Shown here: positions 16,830-25,216 of the stretch, one piece after another
Position numbering within the stretch: position 1 is the first letter of the stretch
Layout: the number at the start of each line of letters is the position of its first letter
Assembly: GCA_036375695.1 (NCBI GenBank)
Contig: DASVBU010000036.1
Location: 1 to 64,000, forward strand
DNA from: ZC4RG35 sp036375695
Lineage (GTDB): Bacteria > Actinomycetota > Acidimicrobiia > Spongiisociales > ZC4RG35
Direction of reading: 5' to 3'
DNA length: 64,000 bases
Notes under the pieces: generated by a model
The model's database searches: none
The model's input: only the letters and a program-made list of their open reading frames with translations
What the model was told of the DNA's origin: nothing
Translations under genes and position numbers: made by a program

Positions 16830-17479
16830 CGCAGGGCCAGCCTTCCCGCCGAGATCCGGAGTTGACGGGTGCAGCCGTCGAGGTGCGCAGGGTCGTGGGA
16901 GACGGTGACCACGGCCCCACCCGAGGAGGTGACTCTCCGGGTGAGGGCATCGATGAGGCCGGAGGCGTCGGCGTCGAGACCCGAGGCCGCCTCGTCGAGG
17001 AGGAGGAGCTCGGGTTGCCGGAGCAACATGTGCGCGATCTCGACACGGCGTTGCATTCCCCTGGATGCTGCCCTGACGCGCCGGTGGGCCGCCCCGCCGA
17101 GCCCCACCGTCTCGAGGACCGGCATGACACGGGTGCGGTCGAGGCCCCCGAGACGGGCGATGTGATCGAGGTTCTCGAAGACGGTCAGTTCGGGAACGAG
17201 GGCGGGCTCGTGCCCGATGAGCCCGATCCGCTCCCGGATCCCGAAGGTCTCCGCGGTGCCCATCCGTGCCCCGAGGACGGTGCCCGATCCCCGGTTGGGC
17301 CGGATCAGGGTGGCGACGAGACGGAGGAGTGTGGTCTTGCCGGAGCCATTGGGGCCGGAGACACCGACCACGTCGCCGGGCGCCACCTCGAGGTCGACGT
17401 CGGTGAGGAGGGCGTTGCCGTCGCGCGTCACGCCGATGCCCTCGAACACCACCAGGGGTTGCACGGCCGCGAGTCTCAC
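16826..17479 (-). CDS. ccmA: CcmA ABC transporter ATPase, 217 aa
   Basis: Walker A GPNGSGKTT (42-50), a signature-like ASRGMQRRVEIAHMLL in place of LSGGQ, Walker B LLLLDEAASGLDAD and the H-loop VTVSHDP. It powers release of holo-CcmE together with CcmB and CcmC. First gene of the ccm operon. Start GTG 17479 or GTG 17464; neither has a strong ribosome-binding site. It lies 35 bp after the exonuclease/GIY-YIG gene on the same strand, so read-through is possible. Confidence 0.9.
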   Translation of the reverse strand: MRLAAVQPLVVFEGIGVTRDGNALLTDVDLEVAPGDVVGVSGPNGSGKTTLLRLVATLIRPNRGSGTVLGARMGTAETFGIRERIGLIGHEPALVPELTVFENLDHIARLGGLDRTRVMPVLETVGLGGAAHRRVRAASRGMQRRVEIAHMLLRQPELLLLDEAASGLDADASGLIDALTRRVTSSGGAVVTVSHDPAHLDGCTRQLRISAGRLALR

Positions 17480-17514
17480 GGCCGCCCGCCCCGCATGCAA
17501 GATGCACGGGGGGT

Positions 17515-19134
17515 CTAGGCGACCAGGCGTCGGATCGGCGTTGCGGGGGAGACGAGAGAGCCGGTGCAGTCCCTGATCCTGGTCGTGGCGCGGTGCAACC
17601 AGCGCCAGATCAGGGCGGCCTCCTCTGCGGCCTCGACCGTGGGTGGGACGGTGGGCGGACGGATGGCCGCCGGGCGTGCCCAGAGGCTCGGCCCCTGGTC
17701 GAGGCTCCTGGTCTCCACGAGGACGCCGTGATCGATGACGACCAGCCGGCCCGACTCGTCCTCGACCTCGAGGAGCCCGGCGCCGGCCAGGGCGTTCCAC
17801 ATCCTTCGATTCTCCAGGGCCCGGGCCAGGGCGTCGTGGCGGTCCCTCATCCAGGCGGCCTGCTCGTAACGCTGCTCGGTGGCGTAGCGGCCCATGCGGT
17901 CCACCAGCGGGCCGAGCAGGAGTTCGGGCTCGGCCTCGATCCCCCGGACGACCATGTCTACGACCGAGGCGTACTCCTCGGGCGTCATCGAGCCATCGCA
18001 AGGGCAGCGTGCCACGCCGATCTGTCCACCGGCACACTTGCCCGAGCGTGACCCCGGCCGGCCGGAGCACCTCCGGATGGGGATCGCGTCCCAGATTGCC
18101 ATCACCACCTGGTCGGCGGCGCGCTTCGACCGGAATGGGCCCAGGGTCGCCAGGGCGTCGGGGTCGTGTCGCCGCACCACCGATAGCCGTGGGTACTTCT
18201 CGTTGGTCACCTTGACGAAATGAGGGCTCTTCGGCGGGCGCGATCTCCGGTTGTACCGGGGCCGGTTGGCGTGGATGGTCCGCAGTTCGGTGATCTCGGC
18301 CTCCAGGGGCGACTCGCACACCACGAAGTCGATGCTGTCCAGTTCGCGGATCAGATCCGTGATGCGCCGCCGCGTGTCCCCGTAGAAGTACTGGCGGACC
18401 CGCGCCCGGAGGTTGGTGGCCTTGCCCACGTAGATAACCTGGCCGTCGCGGTCCTTGAACAGGTAGACCCCGGGTTGGCGGGGGAGGTGCTCGGTGAGTC
18501 GGATCTTCGAGTAGTGGGCCGATCCGCGGGCGCGGGGGAGTGCGAGGAGATCGTCGAGATTGGTGACGCCGATCGTCCCGGCCCGTTCCAGCAGACAGTG
18601 GAGGACGTGGGCGGTCGCCTTGGCGTCCTCGAGGGCGCGATGGATCGGGTCGACCGGGCTCCGGAAATGGGCGGCCAGGGTGCCGAGACGCAGGTTGCGG
18701 GTTTCCGATCCTAGGAGGCGGCGAGCCAGTCCCACGGTGTCCACCGTCTTGTTGGTGGGTGGGGGATACCCGAGACGGTTGGCCTCGGCCGAGATGAACG
18801 AGAGGTCGAAACGGATGTTGTGCCCGACGAGGACGGAGTCACCGATGAACTCGAGGAACGCCGGCAACACCGACTCGATGCGGGGTGCCCCGTAGACCAT
18901 GGCCTGGGTGATGCCGGTGAGGATGGTGATGAAGGGGGGGATGGGCATCCCCGGGTCGACCAGGGTCTGGAACGACCCGATCTCTTCCCCGCCCTTGTAC
19001 TTGACCGCCCCGATCTCGGTGATGGAGCAGTCGACGGGCGAGCCGCCCGTGGTCTCGATGTCGAACACGCAGAAGGTGACGTCGTAGAGCGGTGTGGACA
19101 GCTCGTCGAAGCTGGCCTGGTAGACGACCTCCAT
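17515..19134 (-). CDS. DEDD exonuclease fused to GIY-YIG (Cho/UvrC-like) nuclease, 539 aa
   Basis: The N-terminal part is a DnaQ-type 3'-5' exonuclease: VFDIETTGG (Asp25, Glu27), GHNIRFDLSF (Asp110) and HRALEDAKAT (His165, Asp170). Residues 220-300 are a GIY-YIG domain (PGVYLFKDRDGQVIYVGKATNLRARVRQYF region, with catalytic-type Arg and Glu later). The C-terminal part resembles the UvrC/Cho linker (YEQAAWMRDR). It is probably a nucleotide-excision-type repair nuclease. A perfect LexA box at 19150-19165 lies just upstream. ATG 19134 is preferred because a TATATG -10-like element (19149-19144) sits between it and the box; ATG 19146 or 19170 is possible. Confidence 0.88.
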   Translation of the reverse strand: MEVVYQASFDELSTPLYDVTFCVFDIETTGGSPVDCSITEIGAVKYKGGEEIGSFQTLVDPGMPIPPFITILTGITQAMVYGAPRIESVLPAFLEFIGDSVLVGHNIRFDLSFISAEANRLGYPPPTNKTVDTVGLARRLLGSETRNLRLGTLAAHFRSPVDPIHRALEDAKATAHVLHCLLERAGTIGVTNLDDLLALPRARGSAHYSKIRLTEHLPRQPGVYLFKDRDGQVIYVGKATNLRARVRQYFYGDTRRRITDLIRELDSIDFVVCESPLEAEITELRTIHANRPRYNRRSRPPKSPHFVKVTNEKYPRLSVVRRHDPDALATLGPFRSKRAADQVVMAIWDAIPIRRCSGRPGSRSGKCAGGQIGVARCPCDGSMTPEEYASVVDMVVRGIEAEPELLLGPLVDRMGRYATEQRYEQAAWMRDRHDALARALENRRMWNALAGAGLLEVEDESGRLVVIDHGVLVETRSLDQGPSLWARPAAIRPPTVPPTVEAAEEAALIWRWLHRATTRIRDCTGSLVSPATPIRRLVA

Positions 19135-19149
19135 CCTGGAGAACATATA

Positions 19150-19165
19150 TCGAACACCTGTTCGA
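19150..19165. promoter_or_regulatory. LexA (SOS) box
   Basis: TCGAAC-ACCT-GTTCGA is a perfect palindrome matching the actinobacterial/Bacillus-type LexA operator. It lies between the exonuclease/GIY-YIG gene (minus) and the SpoU methyltransferase gene (plus), next to a TATATG -10-like element on the minus side. It is expected to make the repair gene DNA-damage inducible. Confidence 0.88.
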
Positions 19166-19201
19166 GACAAGGACCGCAGCTCTTGTCCCCCTGGGCGCAG
19201 G

Positions 19202-19207
19202 CATACT
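19202..19207 (+). promoter_or_regulatory. -10 element (CATACT) for a leaderless start
   Basis: CATACT ends 6 bases before GTG 19214 with no Shine-Dalgarno sequence. Confidence 0.4.
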
Positions 19208-19213
19208 TCGCGG

Positions 19214-19972
19214 GTGGACTACGAGATCACCTCGGCGGCCAATCCCCGGATGAAGCGGCTCGCCCGTCTCTGTCGGGGTGATCGCGAGGAGGGGCTCTTC
19301 GCCGTCGAAGGCAGGCGTCTCGTGGAAAGGGCCTTGCACGCCGGGTTCGCCCCGGAGGAGGTCTACGGAGACGGGACGGTGGAGATCGACGGTCTCGACC
19401 CGGTGCCGGTCGCGCCGGGGGTGCTCGACCGGGTCTCCTACCGGGACCGGTCCGAGGGTGTCGTCGCGGTGTTCCGCCGACGAGCTTCCGGCCTGGACCG
19501 GGTCACGCTCGGCGATCCCGCCCTCGTGCTGTTGGCCGAGAACCTGGAGAAGCCGGGCAATCTGGGCGCCATCCTGCGCACCGCCGACGCGGTTGGAGCC
19601 GACGCAGTGGTCACGGTGCCGGGGGAGATCGACGTGTTCAATCCGAATGCGATCCGGGCGTCGACCGGAGCGGTGTTCACGGTCCCCGTGGCGGCCGCGA
19701 CCGTGGGGGAGGCGAAGGAGTGGCTCGACGGACACGACATCACCCTCGTGGCCGCCGATCCCATGGCGCCCCGGAGCCTGTGGGACACCGATCTCACCGG
19801 CCCCGTGGCGCTCATGGTGGGAGCAGAGGATGTCGGCCTCACCGACGAGGCGCGGCAGACGGCGGACATCCTGGTCTCGATCCCGATGGCGGGAACGGTC
19901 GACTCCCTCAACGCCTCGGTCTCGATGGCGCTCCTGGCGTACGAGGCACTGAGGCAACGCTCGTCCCTCTGA
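19214..19972 (+). CDS. SpoU/TrmH-family RNA 2'-O-methyltransferase, 252 aa
   Basis: The three SPOUT motifs are present: NLEKPGNLGAILRTADA, LMVGAEDVGLT and IPMAGTVDSLNASVSMAL, forming the knotted SAM site. The N-terminal domain, with KRLARLCRGDREEGLFAVEG, is the substrate-binding part of rRNA methyltransferases such as RlmB/TsnR. Target is rRNA or tRNA, not decidable here. GTG start fits a leaderless promoter. Confidence 0.9.
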   Translation: MDYEITSAANPRMKRLARLCRGDREEGLFAVEGRRLVERALHAGFAPEEVYGDGTVEIDGLDPVPVAPGVLDRVSYRDRSEGVVAVFRRRASGLDRVTLGDPALVLLAENLEKPGNLGAILRTADAVGADAVVTVPGEIDVFNPNAIRASTGAVFTVPVAAATVGEAKEWLDGHDITLVAADPMAPRSLWDTDLTGPVALMVGAEDVGLTDEARQTADILVSIPMAGTVDSLNASVSMALLAYEALRQRSSL

Positions 19973-20070
19973 GGAACTCTCCCCGAGCCTCGCCGGGGGA
20001 GTGGCCCGCAGGGCCAGGGGCCGGTTCTCCCGAGGCAAACCCATCGCGCAGGATGCCCACGCGCAGCTTC

Positions 20071-20164
20071 ACCGGCCCCCCAACCCGCACGGCTTCGCCG
20101 GCGGGTTCCTTCCCCCATCGCCTTGCGATGGGGGACACATCCGTAAGGGACTACCTTCGCGGGC
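20071..20164. repeat. Intergenic GC-rich hairpin repeat, copy 1
   Basis: Shares with 29857-29952 the order ACCGGCCCCCC, CGGCTTCGCC-like, GGCGG, CCTTCCCCCA, hairpin, GATCCG/CATCCG and a TACCTT-type -10, then ATG. The hairpin here is CCCCCATCGC-CTT-GCGATGGGGG (20112-20134, perfect 10-bp stem). It lies after the SpoU gene and directly before the leaderless nitroreductase gene. Confidence 0.65.
20152..20157 (+). promoter_or_regulatory. -10 element (TACCTT) for a leaderless start
   Basis: TACCTT ends 7 bases before ATG 20165; no Shine-Dalgarno sequence is present. Confidence 0.45.
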
Positions 20165-20758
20165 ATGGAGTTCTCCGAGGTCCTGGCCCGCCGGCGGATG
20201 GTGCGCAACTACATGGATGAGCCCGTCGACGAGGAGGTACTCGAGGAGGTGGCCCGGGCGGCTCTGCGTGCCCCGTCGGCCGGCAACTCCCAGGCACTGG
20301 GCGTGGTCCTCGTCACCGACCCCGGGGTTCGCAAGGCGATCGCCGACCTGGCGGGGGAGGAGGATTACGTCGCCGCCGGCTTCGACCCCTGGATCTCCAA
20401 GGCACCTGCCCACATCGTGATCTCGGTGAGCGAGGACGTGTACCACCGCCGCTACCGGGAGCCCGACAAGCTGGGTCCGGACGGTGAGATCGCCTGGCCC
20501 GTGCCTTTCTGGTGGGTCGATGCAGGTGCGGCGATGATGGCGGTGCTCCTGGCCGCCGTCGACCAGGGTCTCGGCGCAGGCTTCCTCGGCGTCCACTCCC
20601 TGCCCGAGCTGGCGACCCTGATCGGCCTGCCAGAAGAGCAGAAACCCATCGGCGTGATCACCGTTGGGCACCCTGCGCCCGACCGCAGGTCGGGCAGTCT
20701 CGACCGCAAGCCGGCGCCCGCCAACGTCACCATCCATCGTGACCGATGGCGGGACTGA
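20165..20758 (+). CDS. Nitroreductase-family FMN oxidoreductase, 197 aa
   Basis: The N-terminus EVLARRRMVRNYMDEPV gives the Arg-rich FMN phosphate loop, and APSAGNSQALGVV is the second FMN contact. DAGAAMMAVLLAAVDQGLGAGFLG is the central helix, and GVITVGHPAP is the C-terminal strand. An NAD(P)H-dependent flavoprotein of unknown substrate. Confidence 0.88.
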   Translation: MEFSEVLARRRMVRNYMDEPVDEEVLEEVARAALRAPSAGNSQALGVVLVTDPGVRKAIADLAGEEDYVAAGFDPWISKAPAHIVISVSEDVYHRRYREPDKLGPDGEIAWPVPFWWVDAGAAMMAVLLAAVDQGLGAGFLGVHSLPELATLIGLPEEQKPIGVITVGHPAPDRRSGSLDRKPAPANVTIHRDRWRD

Positions 20759-20802
20759 TCTTTCCGACGTTTTCTGCCGATGATGGATACGGTGAGTGAT
20801 CG

Positions 20803-21726
20803 ATGACGGTTTCGCGGGGAGAAGTGGAGCGGGCTTTCGTTCCCGACGACCTCGCCGTGGTGTGGACTCGGGGCAAGGGCTGCGCCGAGCTCTCCGAGCT
20901 CCTCGATGAGAGCCCCCAGCGGATCGCAGGCGGGGACCTGGTCGCGGAGTGCATCGACCATCGCGCCGACCTGCTCGTGGCCCGGAAGCTCCCTCCGACG
21001 TCCTTCGACCTCGTCAACGTGGCGGTCCCCATCGACTTCCAGCCGGAGAAGGTCACCAGGGTCGTGGCTGCAGTCGGCGGAGGCCCGCACTCGCTGCTCG
21101 CCGCCAGCGTCGCCGCCCGCATCGGCCGTGCCATGGAGGTTCCGGCCGAGATGGTGTCGGCATCGGTGCCCGCCGAGGAGCGGACCGCTTCTGCGGTCCT
21201 CGCCGAGATCGGCACCAGCGTCCCCGACATCTCGGGGCGTGTCGTCGAGGTGGACAACATCGAGCGGCTGCTCGAGGGTCTCGACGGCGGGACCCTCGTG
21301 GTGCTCGGCGCATCCGGTGGCTCGTGGCTGCGACGGATGCTCTTCGGCCCTGGCGCCCGTCTTCGTCGCACCGCCCAGACCGGTGTCGTGGTGGTGAGGA
21401 GCGCCCCGGACCGCGTGTTCCGCTTCATGGGCGAGCCCGTCTACGTGGCTCCACTCCGGGAGGCCACCGACACGCTGCGCTTCCACGGCGAGCGCATCCT
21501 GGCGGTGGCGGAGGAAGGCAGGCTCGTCGGCGTCGTGCGGAGGGAGAGGCTGATCGGCGCCGGATCCACTCCCGTCGGGTCGCTCATGGAGGAGGCGGTC
21601 TCGGTTCGGGTCGACAACACCATCGAGGAGGCCTGGGAGCTCGAGCCCGACTTCGGCAGCGATCCGATCCCGGTCACGGACCACGAGGAGAATCTGGTCG
21701 GCGGTTTGTCCCTCCCGGTGGGCTGA
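20803..21726 (+). CDS. Universal-stress-like plus CBS-domain protein, 307 aa
   Basis: The first about 205 residues look like a divergent universal stress protein: GTLVVLGASGGSWLRRMLFG, followed by RTAQTGVVVVRS, is the Usp ATP-binding tail pattern. Residues about 215-305 look like a CBS pair (ILAVAEEGRLVGVVRRERL and PIPVTDHEENLVGGLSLP). Likely a cytosolic adenylate-sensing regulator. Domain calls are moderate; function is unknown. Confidence 0.6.
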   Translation: MTVSRGEVERAFVPDDLAVVWTRGKGCAELSELLDESPQRIAGGDLVAECIDHRADLLVARKLPPTSFDLVNVAVPIDFQPEKVTRVVAAVGGGPHSLLAASVAARIGRAMEVPAEMVSASVPAEERTASAVLAEIGTSVPDISGRVVEVDNIERLLEGLDGGTLVVLGASGGSWLRRMLFGPGARLRRTAQTGVVVVRSAPDRVFRFMGEPVYVAPLREATDTLRFHGERILAVAEEGRLVGVVRRERLIGAGSTPVGSLMEEAVSVRVDNTIEEAWELEPDFGSDPIPVTDHEENLVGGLSLPVG

Positions 21727-21749
21727 GCGCGACCAGAATCCATGTCACG

Positions 21750-22667
21750 ATGAAGTTTCGTTCCTTCCTCAAGGGGCTCATCTGGACCCTGGTCGGTCTG
21801 TTGGTGCTGTTCCACATCGGCGCCGGCTGGTACTTCTCGGATGTCCTGATCGATGACGCATTCGTCCCCGAGCCCGACAGCATCGAGCTCCCGGCGAACG
21901 CTTCCGAACTGGGTCTCGAGGAAGTCGCGTACGAGTCCCCACTCGGGCAGTTCGATGCGTGGTACATCCCGGCGTCCGGTGACACCTGGGTGATCCACGT
22001 CCATGGGAAGGGAGCCACCCCGGCCGAGCCCGAGCCCCTCTTCCAGCCGCTCCGGGACGCCGGCTACCCGCAACTGTCCATCACCTATCGCAACGACGCC
22101 GGTCAGCCTCTCGATCCGAGCGGCTACTACCGGTACGGAGTCACCGAGTGGAACGAAGTCTCCGCGGCCGTGGATTACGCGCTGGACAACGGCGCCACCG
22201 ACGTCGTGCTCTACGGATATTCCACCGGTGGCGCTCACATCCTCAGCTACGTCTACCGCAACGTCCTCACTTCGGTGAGGGGCCTGGTCATCGACTCCGG
22301 GAACCTCGACATGGGCAACACCGTGGATGCAGAGGCCGCACGCCGCGATCTGCCGGTGATCCCGCTCCCGGTCCCGCCGACCCTCTCCTGGGTGGCCAAG
22401 TTCATCACCTCTCTGCGGATCGACGTCAACTGGCAGACCCTCGACTACATCGACCGGGCGGAGGCGTCGTTGCGGACCCCGGTGCTGCTCATCCACGGGA
22501 CCGAGGACGACAGGGTGCCCATCTCCCAGAGCCGCCGGCTCGCCGAGGCGGTGCCCGATCAAGCCCGGCTGGTGGTGTTCGAGGGCGCCGGGCATGTCGA
22601 CTCGATGGAGGTGGACCTGGAGCGCTACCTCTCCGAGGTGCTGGCGTTCCTCGACCGTGTCGACTGA
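21750..22667 (+). CDS. Membrane-anchored alpha/beta hydrolase, 305 aa
   Basis: One membrane segment (about residues 8-29), then an alpha/beta hydrolase with HVHGKGA (oxyanion), the nucleophile in LYGYSTGGAH, acid in LIHGTEDDRVP and base in FEGAGHVDS. Likely an extracytoplasmic esterase or peptidase-like enzyme (BEM46/YqkD-like). ATG 21750 is the start of the homologous region. Confidence 0.8.
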   Translation: MKFRSFLKGLIWTLVGLLVLFHIGAGWYFSDVLIDDAFVPEPDSIELPANASELGLEEVAYESPLGQFDAWYIPASGDTWVIHVHGKGATPAEPEPLFQPLRDAGYPQLSITYRNDAGQPLDPSGYYRYGVTEWNEVSAAVDYALDNGATDVVLYGYSTGGAHILSYVYRNVLTSVRGLVIDSGNLDMGNTVDAEAARRDLPVIPLPVPPTLSWVAKFITSLRIDVNWQTLDYIDRAEASLRTPVLLIHGTEDDRVPISQSRRLAEAVPDQARLVVFEGAGHVDSMEVDLERYLSEVLAFLDRVD

Positions 22668-22694
22668 GGGGGCCGGGATGAGGGGCCCGGCCGG

Positions 22695-23783
22695 ATGATT
22701 CGCCTCGAGTCGGTGACCAAGGTCTTCCCCGGCGCGTCCACCCCTGCCGTCACGTCCCTGAGCCTCCACGTCCCCGAAGGCGAGTTCGTCACGCTGGTCG
22801 GCCCCTCCGGCTGTGGCAAGACCACCACCCTCAAGATGATCAACCGGATCATCGAGCCGACCTCGGGTCGCATCGAGGTGGGGGGCCGTGACGTGCTCGC
22901 CATCGAGCCCCATCTGCTGCGGCGCTCGATCGGGTACGTCATCCAGCAGGTGGGTCTCATGCCGCATCGCACGGTGGCCCAGAACATCGCCACCGTGCCC
23001 CGTCTGCTCGGCTGGCCCAAGGACAGGATCGACGACCGGGTCGACGAGCTGATCGAGCTGGTCGGCCTGGAGCACGGGATGAAGGATCGCTACCCGGCGG
23101 AGCTCTCGGGTGGCCAGCAGCAGCGTGTCGGCGTCGCCCGTGCCCTGGCGGCGGACCCGCCCGTGCTGTTGATGGACGAGCCGTTCGGCGCGGTCGACCC
23201 GATCGTCAGAGAGCACCTGCAGCAGGAGTTCAAGGACCTGTGGGAGCGTCTCGGCAAGACCGTCGTCTTCGTCACCCACGACATCGACGAGGCGGTCCGG
23301 ATGGGGACCAGGGTGGCCATCCTCAACATCGGTGGGATCCTCGAGCAGTACGACCGGCCGGAAGAGATCCTGGCCAACCCGGCCAACGAGTTCGTCGCCC
23401 GTTTCCTCGGCGAGGAGCGGGGGCTCCGCCGGCTGGGCCTCCTCCCGGTCTCCAGCGCCGGTCTCGAGCGGGGCCCGGTGGTCGACATATCCGCCGACCC
23501 TTCGGAGGCCCGGACGGTGATGGAGACCCATGGCGTGGACTGGGTCGGCCTCCTCGACGGGAAGCGGCTGCTCGGCTGGGTCCCGGCCTCGGAGATCGGG
23601 TCCACGCCTCTCCGGGATCTCCGGCCCCGAGACTTCCTGGTCAGGCTTCGTCCCGACGACTCGCTGCGGAGGGCTCTCGACGCAGTGGTCACCTCGCGGA
23701 CCAGGGTTGGTGTCGTGGTCGGTGACGACGGCTACCTGGGGATGCTCGACGTGGAGACCGTCGCCGAGGAGATCACCGAGTGA
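22695..23783 (+). CDS. opuCA: Osmolyte (glycine betaine/choline) ABC transporter ATPase with CBS tail, 362 aa
   Basis: Walker A GPSGCGKTT (36-44), signature LSGGQQQRVGVARAL, Walker B LLMDEPFGAVDP and H-loop VTHDIDEA. Residues about 260-362 form a CBS pair typical of OpuA/OpuC/ProV ATPases that sense ionic strength. Its stop overlaps the first permease start by 4 bp. Gene order ATPase-permease-permease-binding protein fits OpuB/OpuC. The exact substrate (betaine, choline, carnitine) is open. Confidence 0.88.
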   Translation: MIRLESVTKVFPGASTPAVTSLSLHVPEGEFVTLVGPSGCGKTTTLKMINRIIEPTSGRIEVGGRDVLAIEPHLLRRSIGYVIQQVGLMPHRTVAQNIATVPRLLGWPKDRIDDRVDELIELVGLEHGMKDRYPAELSGGQQQRVGVARALAADPPVLLMDEPFGAVDPIVREHLQQEFKDLWERLGKTVVFVTHDIDEAVRMGTRVAILNIGGILEQYDRPEEILANPANEFVARFLGEERGLRRLGLLPVSSAGLERGPVVDISADPSEARTVMETHGVDWVGLLDGKRLLGWVPASEIGSTPLRDLRPRDFLVRLRPDDSLRRALDAVVTSRTRVGVVVGDDGYLGMLDVETVAEEITE

Positions 23784-24430
23784 CGATCGATTGGGCTTGG
23801 ATCGGGGACCACCTCGGGGACATCTGGCAGGCCACCCGAGAGCACTTCCTGTACACGGTGATCGCCGTGAGCTTCGGCCTGCTCATCTCCTTCGCCCTGG
23901 CTCTGGTGGCGTTGCGGTGGCCGAGGACCTATGGGCCCATCACATGGGTGACCGGGGTCCTGTACACGATTCCGTCGATCGCCCTCTTCACCTTCCTGGT
24001 GCCGGTGTTCGGCCTCACCAGCATCCTCACCGCACAGGTGGCACTCGTCTCCTACACGCTGCTGATCCTGATCAGGAACATCGTGGCGGGGATCCGGGGA
24101 GTCCCCGACCACGTGGTCGAGGCGTCGCGGGGGATGGGGATGACCGAGCGGAGGATCTTCCTCGACGTCCAGCTCCCACTGGCGATGCCGGCGATCATCG
24201 CCGGGATCCGGGTGGCGGCCGTGACAACCGTCGGCCTGGTCACGCTCACCGTGATAATCGGTGCCGGCGGATACGGCCTGTTCATCCTGCGCGGCATCGG
24301 GAGACGGTTCCTGACCGAGGCCCTCGTGGGCACCGTGGCCGCCGTCCTCATGGCGGTCGTCATCGACCGGGCCCTCGTCGCCCTCGAGCGTGCGGCGACG
24401 CCTTGGGCCCGGAGGAGGCGGCCGGCATGA
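23780..24430 (+). CDS. opuCB: Osmolyte ABC transporter permease, 216 aa
   Basis: Five to six membrane segments with the BPD-transporter coupling loop VVEASRGMGMTERRIFLDVQ and IMP-like IPSIALFTFLVPVFG. GTG 23780 overlaps the ATPase stop (GTGA). Paired with the second permease that follows. Confidence 0.88.
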   Translation: MTIDWAWIGDHLGDIWQATREHFLYTVIAVSFGLLISFALALVALRWPRTYGPITWVTGVLYTIPSIALFTFLVPVFGLTSILTAQVALVSYTLLILIRNIVAGIRGVPDHVVEASRGMGMTERRIFLDVQLPLAMPAIIAGIRVAAVTTVGLVTLTVIIGAGGYGLFILRGIGRRFLTEALVGTVAAVLMAVVIDRALVALERAATPWARRRRPA

Positions 24431-25140
24431 TCGAGTTCTTCCGTGAGGTGGCGGATTGGTTCGCCGATCCGACCCATTGGACGGGGAACCGGGGCCTGCC
24501 CAACCTCATGGCCGCTCACATCGGGCTCACCGTGGTGTCCCTGGCCGCGGCCGCCATCCTCGCCCTGCCCCTGGCGGTGTATCTGGGCCACAAGCGGCGG
24601 GGCGGGGCGCTGGCCGTCTCGATGGTCAACATCGGGCGGGCGCTGCCGTCGTTCGGCGTGATGGGGGTGGTGTTCCCGATCACACTGGCCTTCTCCGTCA
24701 CGGCCACACCACTCGGCTATTGGGCGACCTTCGTCGCCATGGTCCTGCTGGCGATGCCACCGATGTTCGTCAACGCATACACGGGCATCCGGGATGTCGA
24801 CGCCTCGCTGGTCGAGGCGGCTCGGGGCATGGGGCTCACGGAACGGCAGGTGCTCACCGCCGTCGAGTTGCCGCTGGCCCTGCCGCTGGTGATGGCGGGC
24901 ATCCGGACCGCTGCCGTGGCGGTGGTGGCCACCGTGACACTGAGCGCCTGGCTCGGCTACGGGAGCCTGGGCACCTATGTGTTCATCGGGTTCGCCCAGC
25001 GTGACCAGGTGACGGTTTTCGTCGGGGGTCTAACCGTGGCGGTCCTCGCCGTGATCACGGAGCTCGGGTTGGGTGGTCTCGAGCGTCTCGTCGACCCGTT
25101 GCGGGTCATCCGGCGTCGGCATCGCCGATTGCCGGAATGA
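24427..25140 (+). CDS. opuCD: Osmolyte ABC transporter permease, second subunit, 237 aa
   Basis: A hydrophobic permease with coupling loop LVEAARGMGLTERQVLTAVE and GRALPSFGVMGVVFP. ATG 24427 overlaps the previous permease stop by 4 bp. Similar but not identical to the first permease, as in OpuB/OpuC heterodimers. Confidence 0.87.
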   Translation: MIEFFREVADWFADPTHWTGNRGLPNLMAAHIGLTVVSLAAAAILALPLAVYLGHKRRGGALAVSMVNIGRALPSFGVMGVVFPITLAFSVTATPLGYWATFVAMVLLAMPPMFVNAYTGIRDVDASLVEAARGMGLTERQVLTAVELPLALPLVMAGIRTAAVAVVATVTLSAWLGYGSLGTYVFIGFAQRDQVTVFVGGLTVAVLAVITELGLGGLERLVDPLRVIRRRHRRLPE

Positions 25141-25216
25141 GGTCACGGCAATAGAGGTTGTGAATCCACGAGCCGCCTGCGAGGGTGGCTCTTCAGCTAA
25201 TCGGAAGGAGAGACCC

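Noticed and set aside
21441..23531. Minus-strand 696-aa frame
   Set aside because: Shadow of the hydrolase and osmolyte ATPase genes on the plus strand.
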